Shown here piece by piece: positions 18,697 through 27,491 of a DNA stretch of 38,233 bases. Position 1 is the first letter of the stretch. Every line of letters begins with the position of its first letter. A program made the translations under genes and the position numbers. The stretch is from Paracoccaceae bacterium (GTDB taxonomy: Bacteria; Pseudomonadota; Alphaproteobacteria; Rhodobacterales; Rhodobacteraceae), in assembly GCA_902573175.1 (NCBI GenBank), contig CACGIS010000007.1, positions 1-38,233 of the forward strand, written 5' to 3'. The notes under the pieces are model-generated. The model did not search any database, was not told the DNA's origin, and was given only the letters and a program-made list of their open reading frames with translations.

Positions 18697-19329
18697 TTAT
18701 TTCGTGCCATACATTCTATCTCCGGCATCTCCTAGACCGGGCACAATATAACCATTTGAATTTAGATGGCTATCCACAGCACCGGTCACAATCGGGACAT
18801 CAGGATGCGCCTCCTCCATTCGCTTTATACCTTCTGGTGCCGCTAATAAGCAAAGAAACCTGATATTTTTTGCACCAGATTTTTTAAGTAATTCTATAGC
18901 TGCAGCAGACGAATTTCCCGTTGCCAACATCGGATCAACCGCAATCACCATACGGTTTTCTAATCCATGAGGAACCTTGTAATAATATTGTACAGGTTGT
19001 AGGGTTTCTTCATCTCTGTATAACCCTACAAAACCAACTCTAGCTGATGGAACCAACTCCAAAACACCGTCTAAAAGCCCGTTTCCAGCGCGTAGAATTG
19101 AAATTAATGCTAACTTCTTTCCATCGAGTGTTGGTGCATCCATCTCTTCAATAGGAGTTTCTATTCGTCTTTTAGTCATAGGTAAATTTCTAGTAATTTC
19201 ATAAGCTAAAAATTGACTTATTTCCCTTAGAAGCTGTCTAAACTCTACCGTTGAAGTCGTCTTTTTTCTCATTAGTGTAAGTTTATGTTGTACCAGTGGA
19301 TGATCAACGACAGTAAGATGTTGTACCAT
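18697..19329 (-). CDS. upp: Uracil phosphoribosyltransferase
   Basis: 210 residues. Converts uracil and PRPP to UMP, closing the pyrimidine salvage route encoded upstream on the same strand. The PRPP-binding loop is [17 protein letters not shown] (about 128-144). [11 protein letters not shown] and the C-terminal uracil-binding [16 protein letters not shown] complete the family pattern. It follows deoB by 36 bp and is probably the last gene of the cdd-deoA-deoB-upp transcript. Confidence 0.97.
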   Translation of the reverse strand: MVQHLTVVDHPLVQHKLTLMRKKTTSTVEFRQLLREISQFLAYEITRNLPMTKRRIETPIEEMDAPTLDGKKLALISILRAGNGLLDGVLELVPSARVGFVGLYRDEETLQPVQYYYKVPHGLENRMVIAVDPMLATGNSSAAAIELLKKSGAKNIRFLCLLAAPEGIKRMEEAHPDVPIVTGAVDSHLNSNGYIVPGLGDAGDRMYGTK

Positions 19330-19365
19330 ATTCTACCTTTCTAAATTCATTAATTTAGAGTGATG

Positions 19366-20544
19366 CTAAGGCTCTGGAATTGCAACCCCCAAGTGCTTTG
19401 AAGCCAACTCTGCAACATCCCTAAACTCAATTCCAGATTGAATTAAATCTGCTTTACCTTTTATAAGAACTGGAACTTGTTCTCTTGTATGATCTGTACC
19501 TGACCAAGTTGGATCATTGCCATGATCTGCAGTAATTATAAGTAAATCATCTTCTAACAAGTTCCTAACCACTGAAGCTAATTCGTTATCGAACCATTCT
19601 AGTGCTTTGGCATACCCGGTTGGGTCCCGTCGGTGCCCAAACAAACTATCAAATTCCACAAAATTTGCAAAAATCAAAGATCCATCTTCTGCGCACTCGA
19701 TCTGTTTTTGCAGTTGATCCATAAGATCCAGATCAGTGCCAGTGAAATTAAAGTCTATGTTTCTCATCGAAAAAATATCTCCTATTTTCCCGATCGCATA
19801 AGTCTTTCCGCCTGAAGCTTTAACCCAGTCAATTAAAACAGAGCCAGGTGGTAACATCGCATAGTCTCTGCGATTTTTTGTTCTTTTCCATCCCTCATCT
19901 TTTGATCCGACAAATGGACGAGCGATTACCCGCCCGACATTCAGATTATGAATTATCGGTGCTAATCTGTCACATAAAGCGTAAAGCCTATCTAGCCCAA
20001 AGGCCGTTTCATGTGCGGCTATTTGGAAAACACTATCAGCAGACGTATAGCAAATTGGCATTGAAGTTTCGACATGAGATTGCCCAAATTCTTCAATTAT
20101 TTTGAGGCCAGATGCATGTTTATTCCCGAGAATGCCATCAACTTGAGCTATTCGACAGATCGCGCTGATAATTTCGTCAGGAAAGGAATTAGTTTTACTT
20201 TTAAAATAATGCCAATCCCAAGTAACGGGCAGACCTGCAAGTTCCCAATGGCCTGATGGCGTATCTTTTCCCATAGAACACTCTTTTCCAACAGCCCAAT
20301 TTGCTTCTTTGTCAATTGGCAGATTGGGGTGCTCTATTCCAACTGAATGGTAGATAGCTGAACCTAACCCAAGAGCGTTTAAATGAGGTAAGTTAAGTGG
20401 AGATCCTTTCTTTTTCATATGTTCAGCTATATGCAAAACAGTGTTTGAACCAAAATCTGACACGTCACCATTAAAATATTTGTCCGCGTCTGGTGCCCCA
20501 CCTATTCCGACTGAGTCCATAACAACTAGAAAAACTCTCGGCAT
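19366..20544 (-). CDS. deoB: Phosphopentomutase
   Basis: 392 residues, alkaline-phosphatase superfamily. Interconverts (deoxy)ribose 1- and 5-phosphates, passing the product of DeoA into central metabolism. Metal-binding blocks are VVMDSVGIGGAPDA at the N-terminus and ITADHGNDPTWSGTDHTREQVP near the C-terminus; GKDTPSGHWELAG carries the phosphorylated threonine. Its ATG follows the stop of deoA with no gap (TAAATG), so the two genes are probably translationally coupled. Confidence 0.97.
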   Translation of the reverse strand: MPRVFLVVMDSVGIGGAPDADKYFNGDVSDFGSNTVLHIAEHMKKKGSPLNLPHLNALGLGSAIYHSVGIEHPNLPIDKEANWAVGKECSMGKDTPSGHWELAGLPVTWDWHYFKSKTNSFPDEIISAICRIAQVDGILGNKHASGLKIIEEFGQSHVETSMPICYTSADSVFQIAAHETAFGLDRLYALCDRLAPIIHNLNVGRVIARPFVGSKDEGWKRTKNRRDYAMLPPGSVLIDWVKASGGKTYAIGKIGDIFSMRNIDFNFTGTDLDLMDQLQKQIECAEDGSLIFANFVEFDSLFGHRRDPTGYAKALEWFDNELASVVRNLLEDDLLIITADHGNDPTWSGTDHTREQVPVLIKGKADLIQSGIEFRDVAELASKHLGVAIPEP

Positions 20545-21846
20545 TTAAATTATCTCTTTAAAAAAAAGAGAGTTTAGATCTTTTTTCTTTGATGAGATTA
20601 TAGCTGCAGCCTGAACCTTTTTAATTACTTCTCGCGCGATATCAGTTCTAGAGGCGTGGACCCGAGCAATTATGTCCCCTTCATTCAAGTATGAACCTAA
20701 TGGTTGAATTTGATCTAATCCTACAGAAGGGTCAACGATATCAGTTTGAACTCGTCTACCGCCTCCTAGAGTAACAATGGTATTACCTAAATCATGCCCA
20801 TGCCATGCATTTAAATAGCCTGGTTTTAGAGTAGGAATTTCTGTGATGACTGTTGCCTCCGGTAAAAACCTATTCCAATCATCTGTAAATTTTATAGGAC
20901 CACCTAACGCTGAAACCATTCGTCCAAAAACTTCAAGTGCGCTGCCGTTAGCAATCAGATCTTCAAATTTATTTATAACTTGTTTTCCCCCAATTCCTTG
21001 TTGCTTTGTTAAAAAACTTGCTAGCTTTATTGAAACTTCAGCCAATTTGCTTTTATTAGCCTGCCCGCTTAAGACTTTTAACGCCTCACGCACTTCAACA
21101 GCATTCCCCATTGAAGGAGCTAAAGGTTGGGACATATCCGTTATTATTGCAGAAGTTTTGCAACCAGCCTGGTTTCCTGTGTCGACCAAAGAATTCGCCA
21201 AGGCCTCAGCATCTTTCAGATTTGTCATAAAAGCGCCAGAACCACACTTCACATCCAGAACCAAACCATCCAAACCAGCTGCCAATTTTTTAGACAAAAT
21301 AGATGCTGTGATTAAATCCAGACTTTCGACAGTTGCAGTAACATCTCTAATTCCATAAAGACGCCTGTCAGCAGGAGCTATATCGTTATTTGCACTAACA
21401 ATTGCACAACCAATTTTTGAAACAATATTTTTAAATTTATCAACTTCAATATTTACACTTACGCCGGGAATGGCCTCCATTTTATCGAGCGTACCTCCTG
21501 TATGGCCTAGACCACGACCCGATATCATTGGTACGAAAACACCTGCAGCTGCCAACAGGGGAGCTAAGATCAAAGAAACACAGTCACCTAACCCCCCTGT
21601 CGAGTGCTTATCCAGAACGGGGCCATCTAAGTCCCATGAGAGCGTCTTTCCGCTGTCCCGCATAGCAAGAGTTAAATCTTTTCGTCCTCTGACATTTAAA
21701 CCTTTAAGACAGACTGCCATTGCAAAGGCTGCACCCTGTGCATCGGATACTGAAAAATCTGCAAGTCCTTTGCAAAAATTATTCAGTTCTGCGGTGCTTG
21801 GAGTCTCGCCTACTTTAACCAGAGATATTAGTTCGCTTGGCTGCAC
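20545..21846 (-). CDS. deoA: Thymidine phosphorylase
   Basis: 433 residues. Phosphorolysis of thymidine and deoxyuridine to base plus deoxyribose 1-phosphate. Signatures: VLDKHSTGGLGDCVSLILAP (phosphate and nucleoside binding), SGRGLGHTGGTLDKMEAIPG split around residue 110-130, and a C-terminal GGGRRVQTDIVDPSVGL region. It starts 3 bp after the cdd stop and abuts deoB, in line with a single operon. All the conserved blocks are intact. Confidence 0.96.
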   Translation of the reverse strand: MQPSELISLVKVGETPSTAELNNFCKGLADFSVSDAQGAAFAMAVCLKGLNVRGRKDLTLAMRDSGKTLSWDLDGPVLDKHSTGGLGDCVSLILAPLLAAAGVFVPMISGRGLGHTGGTLDKMEAIPGVSVNIEVDKFKNIVSKIGCAIVSANNDIAPADRRLYGIRDVTATVESLDLITASILSKKLAAGLDGLVLDVKCGSGAFMTNLKDAEALANSLVDTGNQAGCKTSAIITDMSQPLAPSMGNAVEVREALKVLSGQANKSKLAEVSIKLASFLTKQQGIGGKQVINKFEDLIANGSALEVFGRMVSALGGPIKFTDDWNRFLPEATVITEIPTLKPGYLNAWHGHDLGNTIVTLGGGRRVQTDIVDPSVGLDQIQPLGSYLNEGDIIARVHASRTDIAREVIKKVQAAAIISSKKKDLNSLFFKEII

Positions 21847-21849
21847 TGC

Positions 21850-22233
21850 TTAATCCATATGACTTTGCGTAAAAACTCCAGGTAACAAATCCCTTACGGT
21901 GTACTTTTCTTCATCACCAACCAAGTTTGACAAAGTCACGATCACGTCAGGATCGGCAAATTCGGCAATCTTTTGCCGGCAACCGCCACAGGGTGGCACT
22001 GGTTTAGGGCCATTAGCGATAACATACACCTCTAAAATCTTACTTTCACCAGCAGCAATCATAGCAGCAATAGCACCAGCTTCGGCGCATGTACCCTCCG
22101 GGTAAGCCACATTCTCTACATTTACTCCAGAGAAAATCTGGCCACTCTCAGATTTTATTGCTACCCCAACCTGAAATTTAGAATATGGCGCATAGGCATT
22201 CTTTTGAACTTTTAAAGCAGCATCTCTTAGCAT
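21850..22233 (-). CDS. cdd: Cytidine deaminase (tetrameric type)
   Basis: 127 residues. Deaminates (deoxy)cytidine to (deoxy)uridine, first step of the salvage operon. The zinc ligands are three cysteines, Cys49 (in TCAEAGAI), Cys82 and Cys85 (PPCGGCRQ), with Glu51 as the proton shuttle. This is the small homotetrameric class rather than the His-ligated dimeric enterobacterial one. It is the first gene of the minus-strand operon; its promoter must lie in the 160-bp gap shared with maeB. Confidence 0.96.
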   Translation of the reverse strand: MLRDAALKVQKNAYAPYSKFQVGVAIKSESGQIFSGVNVENVAYPEGTCAEAGAIAAMIAAGESKILEVYVIANGPKPVPPCGGCRQKIAEFADPDVIVTLSNLVGDEEKYTVRDLLPGVFTQSHMD

Positions 22234-22361
22234 TTCAACTCGATCTGTTTATTCGAAACCACATTATGAAGTAATATGACCTGGTGCAATAAATTATATT
22301 TTTATGGTAACTTGTGCTTTTTTTAGTTTAGTATCCAAATAAAATACTTTAAAATGAATTT

Positions 22362-22379
22362 TAGTTTAACGTTAAACTA
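22362..22379. promoter_or_regulatory. Perfect 18-bp palindrome upstream of maeB
   Basis: TAGTTTAACGTTAAACTA is a perfect palindrome ending 14 bp before the maeB ATG and about 130 bp from the cdd start. At this distance a bound protein would block maeB initiation or elongation, so it looks like a repressor operator. The core AACGTTAA also occurs in the MerR-type dyad at 8307-8322, though the outer bases differ. The binding protein is not encoded next to it. Confidence 0.6.
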
Positions 22380-22393
22380 TATTGTGGGGATAG

Positions 22394-24673
22394 ATGGCCA
22401 AAAATTCAAAAGACATCTTGCGTAAAGCTGCTTTAGATTATCATGCCCTACCAAAACCGGGCAAACTCGAAATTAGAGCTACAAAGCCGATGGCTAATGG
22501 GCGCGACCTAGCTCGGGCCTACTCTCCAGGCGTAGCCGAAGCTTCAATCGCCATCGACAATAATCCGGATGACGCAGGTAAATATACCTCTCGGGCTAAT
22601 TTAGTAGCAGTTGTAACCAATGGTTCAGCCGTCCTCGGATTGGGGAATATAGGAGCTCTTGCTTCAAAGCCTGTAATGGAGGGAAAGGCAGTCTTGTTTA
22701 AAAAATTTGCTGATATTGACTGTTTTGATTTAGAGGTAAACGAAAATGATCCAAAAAGACTTGCGGATATCATTTGTGCTCTTGAACCAACTTTTGGCGC
22801 TGTAAACTTAGAAGATATCAAAGCACCCGATTGCTTTGAAGTTGAAAGAATTTGTCGGAGTAGGATGAAAATTCCTGTTTTTCATGACGACCAACACGGA
22901 ACAGCAATCGTTGTCTGTGCAGCTGCTAAAAATGCACTTCTAATTACGAAAAAACATTTTAAAGACGTTAAAATAGTTTCTACTGGGGGAGGCGCTGCAG
23001 GCATAGCTTGCCTCAATATGCTGGTTAAGCTGGGTGTTAAGAAAAAGAATATATGGCTCTGCGACAAACATGGATTAGTTTACGCAGGTAGAAAAATAGA
23101 TATGAACTCTGAAAAATCCGCTTTTGCTCAAAATACTAATTTCAGATCTTTGGAACAAGTTATTGAAAATGCAGATATGTTTCTTGGGCTATCAGGACCT
23201 AATGTTTTAAAGCCTGCGTTGATAAAAAAAATGAATGCAAAGCCAATTATTTTTGCTTTAGCAAATCCAAGTCCTGAAATAATGCCAGGCATTGCTCGGA
23301 AAGCCGCTCCCGATGCAATTATAGCCACAGGACGGAGTGATTTTTTCAATCAGGTGAATAATGTTTTATGTTTTCCATTTATTTTCAGAGGGGCTCTAGA
23401 CGTAGAAGCAATGGAAATAAACGATGAAATGCAACTTGCATGTATTGATGCAATAGCTGAAATCGCCCGAACGACTACAAGTGCGGAAGCGGCGGCGGCA
23501 TATCAAGGCGAATCTTTAACATTTGGACCAGAATACTTGATACCTAAACCTTTTGATCCAAGACTATCAGTTGTGGTACCAACCGCTGTTGCACAAGCGG
23601 CCATGAAAAGTGGCGTTGCAAAAAAACCAATTTCAGATTTAGAGAGCTATAAGGACAAATTGAAAGAAGGCGTTTTTAAGTCTGCGCTCCTCATGCGTCC
23701 CGTTTTTGAAACCGCAAAAAAAGTGAAGAGAAAGATTGTTTTTGCAGAGGGTGAAGACGAACGTATTTTAAGGGCTGCTCAAGCTATTTTAGAGGAGACT
23801 AGTGAGCAACCAATCCTAATTGGTCGGCCGTCAGTTCTCGAACAGCGCTGTGAACGTCTTGGTTTAATTATCCGGCCCGACATAGATTTTGAAATAGTTA
23901 ATCCTGAGGACGACCCTCGCTACCGAGACTATTGGACAAGTTATCATGAAAAAATGTGTAGGCGCGGTATTACTCCGGATTTAGCCAAGGCAATAATGCG
24001 GACTAATACAACGGCGATTGCGGCAGTAATGGTACACCGCGGTGAAGCTGATAACTTAATTTGCGGAACTTTTGGCGAATATAGATGGCATTTAAAATAC
24101 GTGGAACAAGTACTAGGAGCGCCAGATTGCATGCCACATGGCGCACTTTCTATGATGATACTCGAAGATGGACCACTCTTTATTGCCGATACTCACATCA
24201 ATACAGAACCAACTCCAGAACAAATCACTCTCTCTGTTTTGGGAGCGGCGCGGCACGTTCAAAGATTTGGTGTTAAACCCGTTATTGCATTATGTGCTCG
24301 TTCTCAATTCGGAAATATTGAAGGCGGCACAGGACAACGGGCAAGAGAGGCTCTAAAGCTCCTGAATGAAATGGATTTAGATTTCCAATTTGATGGAGAA
24401 ATGAATATTGATACTGCTTTAGATCCAGTTTTAAGGGACCGTATTTTGCCATCAAATCGTCTTTCCGGCGAAGCAAACGTTTTAATATTTGCTCATGCAG
24501 ACGCAGCCTCTGGGGTTAGAAACATTATTAAAATGCGAGCCGGCGGCCTGGAAGTTGGACCGATACTAATGGGTATGAAAAACAAAGCACATATAGTTAC
24601 GCCTTCTATAACCGCCCGTGGTCTATTAAATATGGCTGCGATTGCAGGCACACCGGTTACTGAATATGGGTAA
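22394..24673 (+). CDS. maeB: NADP-dependent malic enzyme with phosphotransacetylase-like domain
   Basis: 759 residues. Oxidative decarboxylation of malate to pyruvate with NADPH formation. The malic domain (about 1-430) has RDLARAYSPGVAEAS (catalytic Tyr), KPVMEGKAVLFKKFADIDCFD (catalytic Lys) and VFHDDQHGTAIV; the NAD(P) fold has STGGGAAGIACL. From about residue 440 a phosphotransacetylase-like domain follows (VFAEGEDERILRAAQ, then ARGLLNMAAIAGTPV at the end). In this hybrid class the second domain is usually regulatory, sensing acetyl-CoA. The start has a GGGGA site. A Nudix gene follows after 12 bp. Confidence 0.95.
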   Translation: MAKNSKDILRKAALDYHALPKPGKLEIRATKPMANGRDLARAYSPGVAEASIAIDNNPDDAGKYTSRANLVAVVTNGSAVLGLGNIGALASKPVMEGKAVLFKKFADIDCFDLEVNENDPKRLADIICALEPTFGAVNLEDIKAPDCFEVERICRSRMKIPVFHDDQHGTAIVVCAAAKNALLITKKHFKDVKIVSTGGGAAGIACLNMLVKLGVKKKNIWLCDKHGLVYAGRKIDMNSEKSAFAQNTNFRSLEQVIENADMFLGLSGPNVLKPALIKKMNAKPIIFALANPSPEIMPGIARKAAPDAIIATGRSDFFNQVNNVLCFPFIFRGALDVEAMEINDEMQLACIDAIAEIARTTTSAEAAAAYQGESLTFGPEYLIPKPFDPRLSVVVPTAVAQAAMKSGVAKKPISDLESYKDKLKEGVFKSALLMRPVFETAKKVKRKIVFAEGEDERILRAAQAILEETSEQPILIGRPSVLEQRCERLGLIIRPDIDFEIVNPEDDPRYRDYWTSYHEKMCRRGITPDLAKAIMRTNTTAIAAVMVHRGEADNLICGTFGEYRWHLKYVEQVLGAPDCMPHGALSMMILEDGPLFIADTHINTEPTPEQITLSVLGAARHVQRFGVKPVIALCARSQFGNIEGGTGQRAREALKLLNEMDLDFQFDGEMNIDTALDPVLRDRILPSNRLSGEANVLIFAHADAASGVRNIIKMRAGGLEVGPILMGMKNKAHIVTPSITARGLLNMAAIAGTPVTEYG

Positions 24674-24685
24674 AACAGAGAATTC

Positions 24686-25372
24686 ATGACATCTGACAAA
24701 ACAAAAATTCGCAATGCTGCTACGGTTATTGTCGTCCGGAATAAACACGATAACCCATCAGTGCTGATGGGACAAAGAGGAGTTAATGCCGCATTTATGC
24801 CTTCAAAGTTTGTTTTTCCTGGTGGAGCAGTAGATGATCAGGACTTATCCATAGATATCAAAAAATCTATTAATGAAGTATGTAAAAATAGACTATTGAA
24901 AGAAAATGAAAACGGACCGTGGAATGCTTTAGTTGCCGCTGCAATAAGAGAATTATTTGAAGAAACAGGTCAAATTATAGGTGTAGAGCAGGAGTGGCTA
25001 GAACCGCCGAGCTCTTGGAGAGGTTTTGCAAAAACTGGATATGTGCCCGATGCTTCCCATATGTCTTTTGTTTTTCGTGCAATTACTCCACCAGGTAGAC
25101 CTCGTCGTTTTGATGCACGTTTCTTTCTGATTCAAGCAGAAGAACTTCAAACTGATTTAGACGACTTTAGTATGGCATCAGATGAATTATCTCATCTTCA
25201 GTGGATACCACTGACAGACACTAAAAGTTTTGATTTGCCATTTATTACTCAAGTAGTTTTGGCTGAAATCGCTGGAAATTTAATGAATAGCGGCCCTCCT
25301 GCACAAGTGCCTTTTTTCCAAAATACAACTGAAGAAAGCCTCATTTATTATATCAATGAAGACGAAAATTAG
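24686..25372 (+). CDS. Nudix hydrolase (NUDT19/YfcD-like, CoA-type possible)
   Basis: 228 residues. The Nudix helix AAAIRELFEETGQI contains the REXXEEXG core, preceded by FPGGAVDDQD, and the N-terminal RNAATVIVVRNK strand fits. It cleaves a nucleoside diphosphate linked to something; the GAVDDQD plus ARFFLIQAEE layout reminds me of the larger NUDT7/NUDT19-like enzymes that act on CoA derivatives, but this is only a suggestion. It lies 12 bp after maeB on the same strand, so co-transcription is likely. It is convergent with the EamA gene, and the two coding regions abut. Confidence 0.82.
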   Translation: MTSDKTKIRNAATVIVVRNKHDNPSVLMGQRGVNAAFMPSKFVFPGGAVDDQDLSIDIKKSINEVCKNRLLKENENGPWNALVAAAIRELFEETGQIIGVEQEWLEPPSSWRGFAKTGYVPDASHMSFVFRAITPPGRPRRFDARFFLIQAEELQTDLDDFSMASDELSHLQWIPLTDTKSFDLPFITQVVLAEIAGNLMNSGPPAQVPFFQNTTEESLIYYINEDEN

Positions 25373-26281
25373 TTAAACTACTAAAATTAAGCCTAGTGCA
25401 CTGATCCCAATTAGTAACATACCTAAAATCTCTCTATTAAGAATTCGTTCTTTGAAAAACAGAGTGGTTATTAATAGACTGAAAATTAACTCTATTTGGC
25501 CTACGGCTTTTACATAAGCAGCGTTTTGAAGCGTAAAGGCCGTAAACCAGCAAAATGATCCCCCAAGGCTTGTTGCCCCCACCCAAAAGCCTTTTTTGCG
25601 CTCAAGCCAAACTAACTTTATTTGTCCTGGTTCAAATAGGGCTAACCAAATAGTCATTAAAAAGCTTTGCGATAAAATAACAATCAACAATGTAAAGCCA
25701 GAGCGAAGATAGACTAGATCAGAAACCACGCTCAAGGTAGCACTTCTGTAACAAACAGCAGATATTGCAAAAAGTAGGCCTGATAATAAACCATAACCAG
25801 CCGATTTATTTAACAGGCTTAAGTTAAATCGACCTGCTGCCGAGACCTTTTTGCTCAGAAAAAAAACTCCTAGGCCACCTATACATATTAAAGACATCGA
25901 AACTGTAGAAACGCCCTCACCAATTAATATTAGCCCTACAAATGCCGTAAGTATCACCTCTGTCTTTTTGAGTGTAATGCCCACTGCAAAATTTCTAGAT
26001 TTAAATACTAGTATGACACAGACAGTTGCCAGTATCTGCGCAAGCCCCCCACTTACAGCGAATAACAAAAACTGGCCCTCTAGATTTGGAAGAGAAACAT
26101 CTGTTGTGGCTAGAAAAAACATACTGAATAACAAAATCAAAGGCGCCGCAAATATGAACCTAGAATAAGTCGCACCTAACGGAGAAAGATTTCCATCAGC
26201 TAAGATTTTTTGGAGGGTAAATCTTATCGTTTGAAAAGTTGCCGCACAAAGTGTTGCTATTATCCACAAATCTGGCGCCAT
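25373..26281 (-). CDS. EamA/DMT family transporter
   Basis: About 302 residues with ten predicted membrane helices in two EamA repeats (first from ATLCAATFQTIRFTLQK, second from LLNKSAGYGLLSGLLFAIS). These inner-membrane permeases export or import small metabolites; the substrate is unknown. I chose the ATG at 26281 (MAPDLWII...), which fits the family start; an ATG at 26296 and a TTG at 26332 are in frame, but the TTG directly follows the stop of the upstream gene and has no ribosome-binding site. Probably co-transcribed with the aldo/keto reductase. Confidence 0.82.
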   Translation of the reverse strand: MAPDLWIIATLCAATFQTIRFTLQKILADGNLSPLGATYSRFIFAAPLILLFSMFFLATTDVSLPNLEGQFLLFAVSGGLAQILATVCVILVFKSRNFAVGITLKKTEVILTAFVGLILIGEGVSTVSMSLICIGGLGVFFLSKKVSAAGRFNLSLLNKSAGYGLLSGLLFAISAVCYRSATLSVVSDLVYLRSGFTLLIVILSQSFLMTIWLALFEPGQIKLVWLERKKGFWVGATSLGGSFCWFTAFTLQNAAYVKAVGQIELIFSLLITTLFFKERILNREILGMLLIGISALGLILVV

Positions 26282-26332
26282 AATTTCATTTATCATAAAA
26301 ACGCTCGAACAACATTGTGTAATCCAACTCAA

Positions 26333-27379
26333 CTAAAATGGCATTGGAACTTCTTTGTGTGCATTATCTATATCAATTAAGCACTCTTCTGAAATTTCAA
26401 CATCTTGCGACCCAAGTATATGCGATAGTTGATTTACATTAGTAGCCCCTATTATTGTAGAGCACATAAAAGGGCGGCTTGAGCACCAGGCAATGGATAA
26501 GTGAATAGGATCAATTTGATATTTAGCACTTATCTCCATATATTTATCTACTGCTAACCAAACTCTATCTGTCACCCGACCGCCAAGCTCAGGGGAAATA
26601 GATTTGCGTGAGTCTACTGGAACTTTATTATTTTGATACTTACCTGTAAGCAAACCAGCGGCAAGTGCCGAAAATGCAAGCAAGCCAACGTCTTCATTTA
26701 AACTCAATTCTGCTAAATCTGTATCGTACAGTCTACAAAGCAAAGAGTACTCGTTCTGAATCGTCTGCACACGTGGTAAAGAGTTGGCTTCTGATAGTCG
26801 CAACCATTGGGCAGTTCCCCAAGCACTTTCATTAGATAAACCAAAGTACCTAATATTACCCTTTTGCACCTGAACTTCTAACGCTTTCAAACACTCCAGC
26901 ATATTATCAATTGTTTTTCGTTTATCTTGGAAACTTGGGTCATAATTCCAATTTTTTCTAAACATATATGACCCGCGATTTGGCCAATGAAATTGATAAA
27001 GATCTATATAATCTGTTTGCAATCTCTTGAGGCTATCTTCAATCGTTTTTTCAATAGTATCCCCTGAGATTGGTGCGCCATCTCTGACATGTTTCAAGCC
27101 TTCTCCCGAATGTTTTGTCGCAAGAATGTAATCAGAGCGTCGACTGGCGTTCAAATTATTCCATTTGCCAATAAACTTTTCGGTTTTACCGATTGTTTCC
27201 TTAGAAATTGGATTTACAGGATACATTTCAGCTGTATCTACAAAGTTTATTCCCGACTCGAGGGCCAAATCTAATTGTTTATGGGCATCTATTTCACTCG
27301 TTTGAGTTCCAAAGGTCATTGTCCCTAAGCATAATTCCGAAACTAAAATTCCAGTTCGCCCTAAAGGTTTCTTTTTCAT
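26333..27379 (-). CDS. tas: Aldo/keto reductase, Tas-like
   Basis: 348 residues. NADPH-dependent carbonyl reductase with a TIM barrel. The tetrad is visible: Asp and Tyr in FVDTAEMYPV, Lys in LATKHSG and His in YQFHWPN. The stretches GLSNESAWGTAQWLRLSE and TIQNEYSLLCR match what I recall of E. coli Tas and set it apart from short AKRs. The physiological substrate is unknown. It is divergent from the ImuA-like SOS gene; the 112-bp shared region contains the LexA box. Confidence 0.87.
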   Translation of the reverse strand: MKKKPLGRTGILVSELCLGTMTFGTQTSEIDAHKQLDLALESGINFVDTAEMYPVNPISKETIGKTEKFIGKWNNLNASRRSDYILATKHSGEGLKHVRDGAPISGDTIEKTIEDSLKRLQTDYIDLYQFHWPNRGSYMFRKNWNYDPSFQDKRKTIDNMLECLKALEVQVQKGNIRYFGLSNESAWGTAQWLRLSEANSLPRVQTIQNEYSLLCRLYDTDLAELSLNEDVGLLAFSALAAGLLTGKYQNNKVPVDSRKSISPELGGRVTDRVWLAVDKYMEISAKYQIDPIHLSIAWCSSRPFMCSTIIGATNVNQLSHILGSQDVEISEECLIDIDNAHKEVPMPF

Positions 27380-27460
27380 TATTAAATCCTTTTAACCCTA
27401 AAATGTGTACACTCTGTCGAACAGCTTTGAAAAGACTAAAATTACAAATAACCCTATTGA

Positions 27461-27475
27461 GAACAAAACAAGAAC
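27461..27475 (+). promoter_or_regulatory. SOS box (alphaproteobacterial LexA site)
   Basis: GAACAAAACAAGAAC is an exact GAAC-N7-GAAC direct repeat, the LexA recognition pattern of Alphaproteobacteria. It ends 16 bp before the ATG of the ImuA-like gene, a position that would block its transcription in undamaged cells. It is also 82 bp upstream of the divergent aldo/keto reductase start, so that gene could be affected too. Confidence 0.72.
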
Positions 27476-27491
27476 ATATTAATTTAAAGTT

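Noticed and set aside
20843-21358. Plus-strand open frame of 171 codons across deoA
   Set aside because: Antisense shadow of a well-conserved thymidine phosphorylase; no recognisable domain.
21470-21853. Plus-strand open frame of 127 codons at the deoA 5' end
   Set aside because: Antisense to deoA and its start signals; Pro/Ser/Ala-rich composition without motif.
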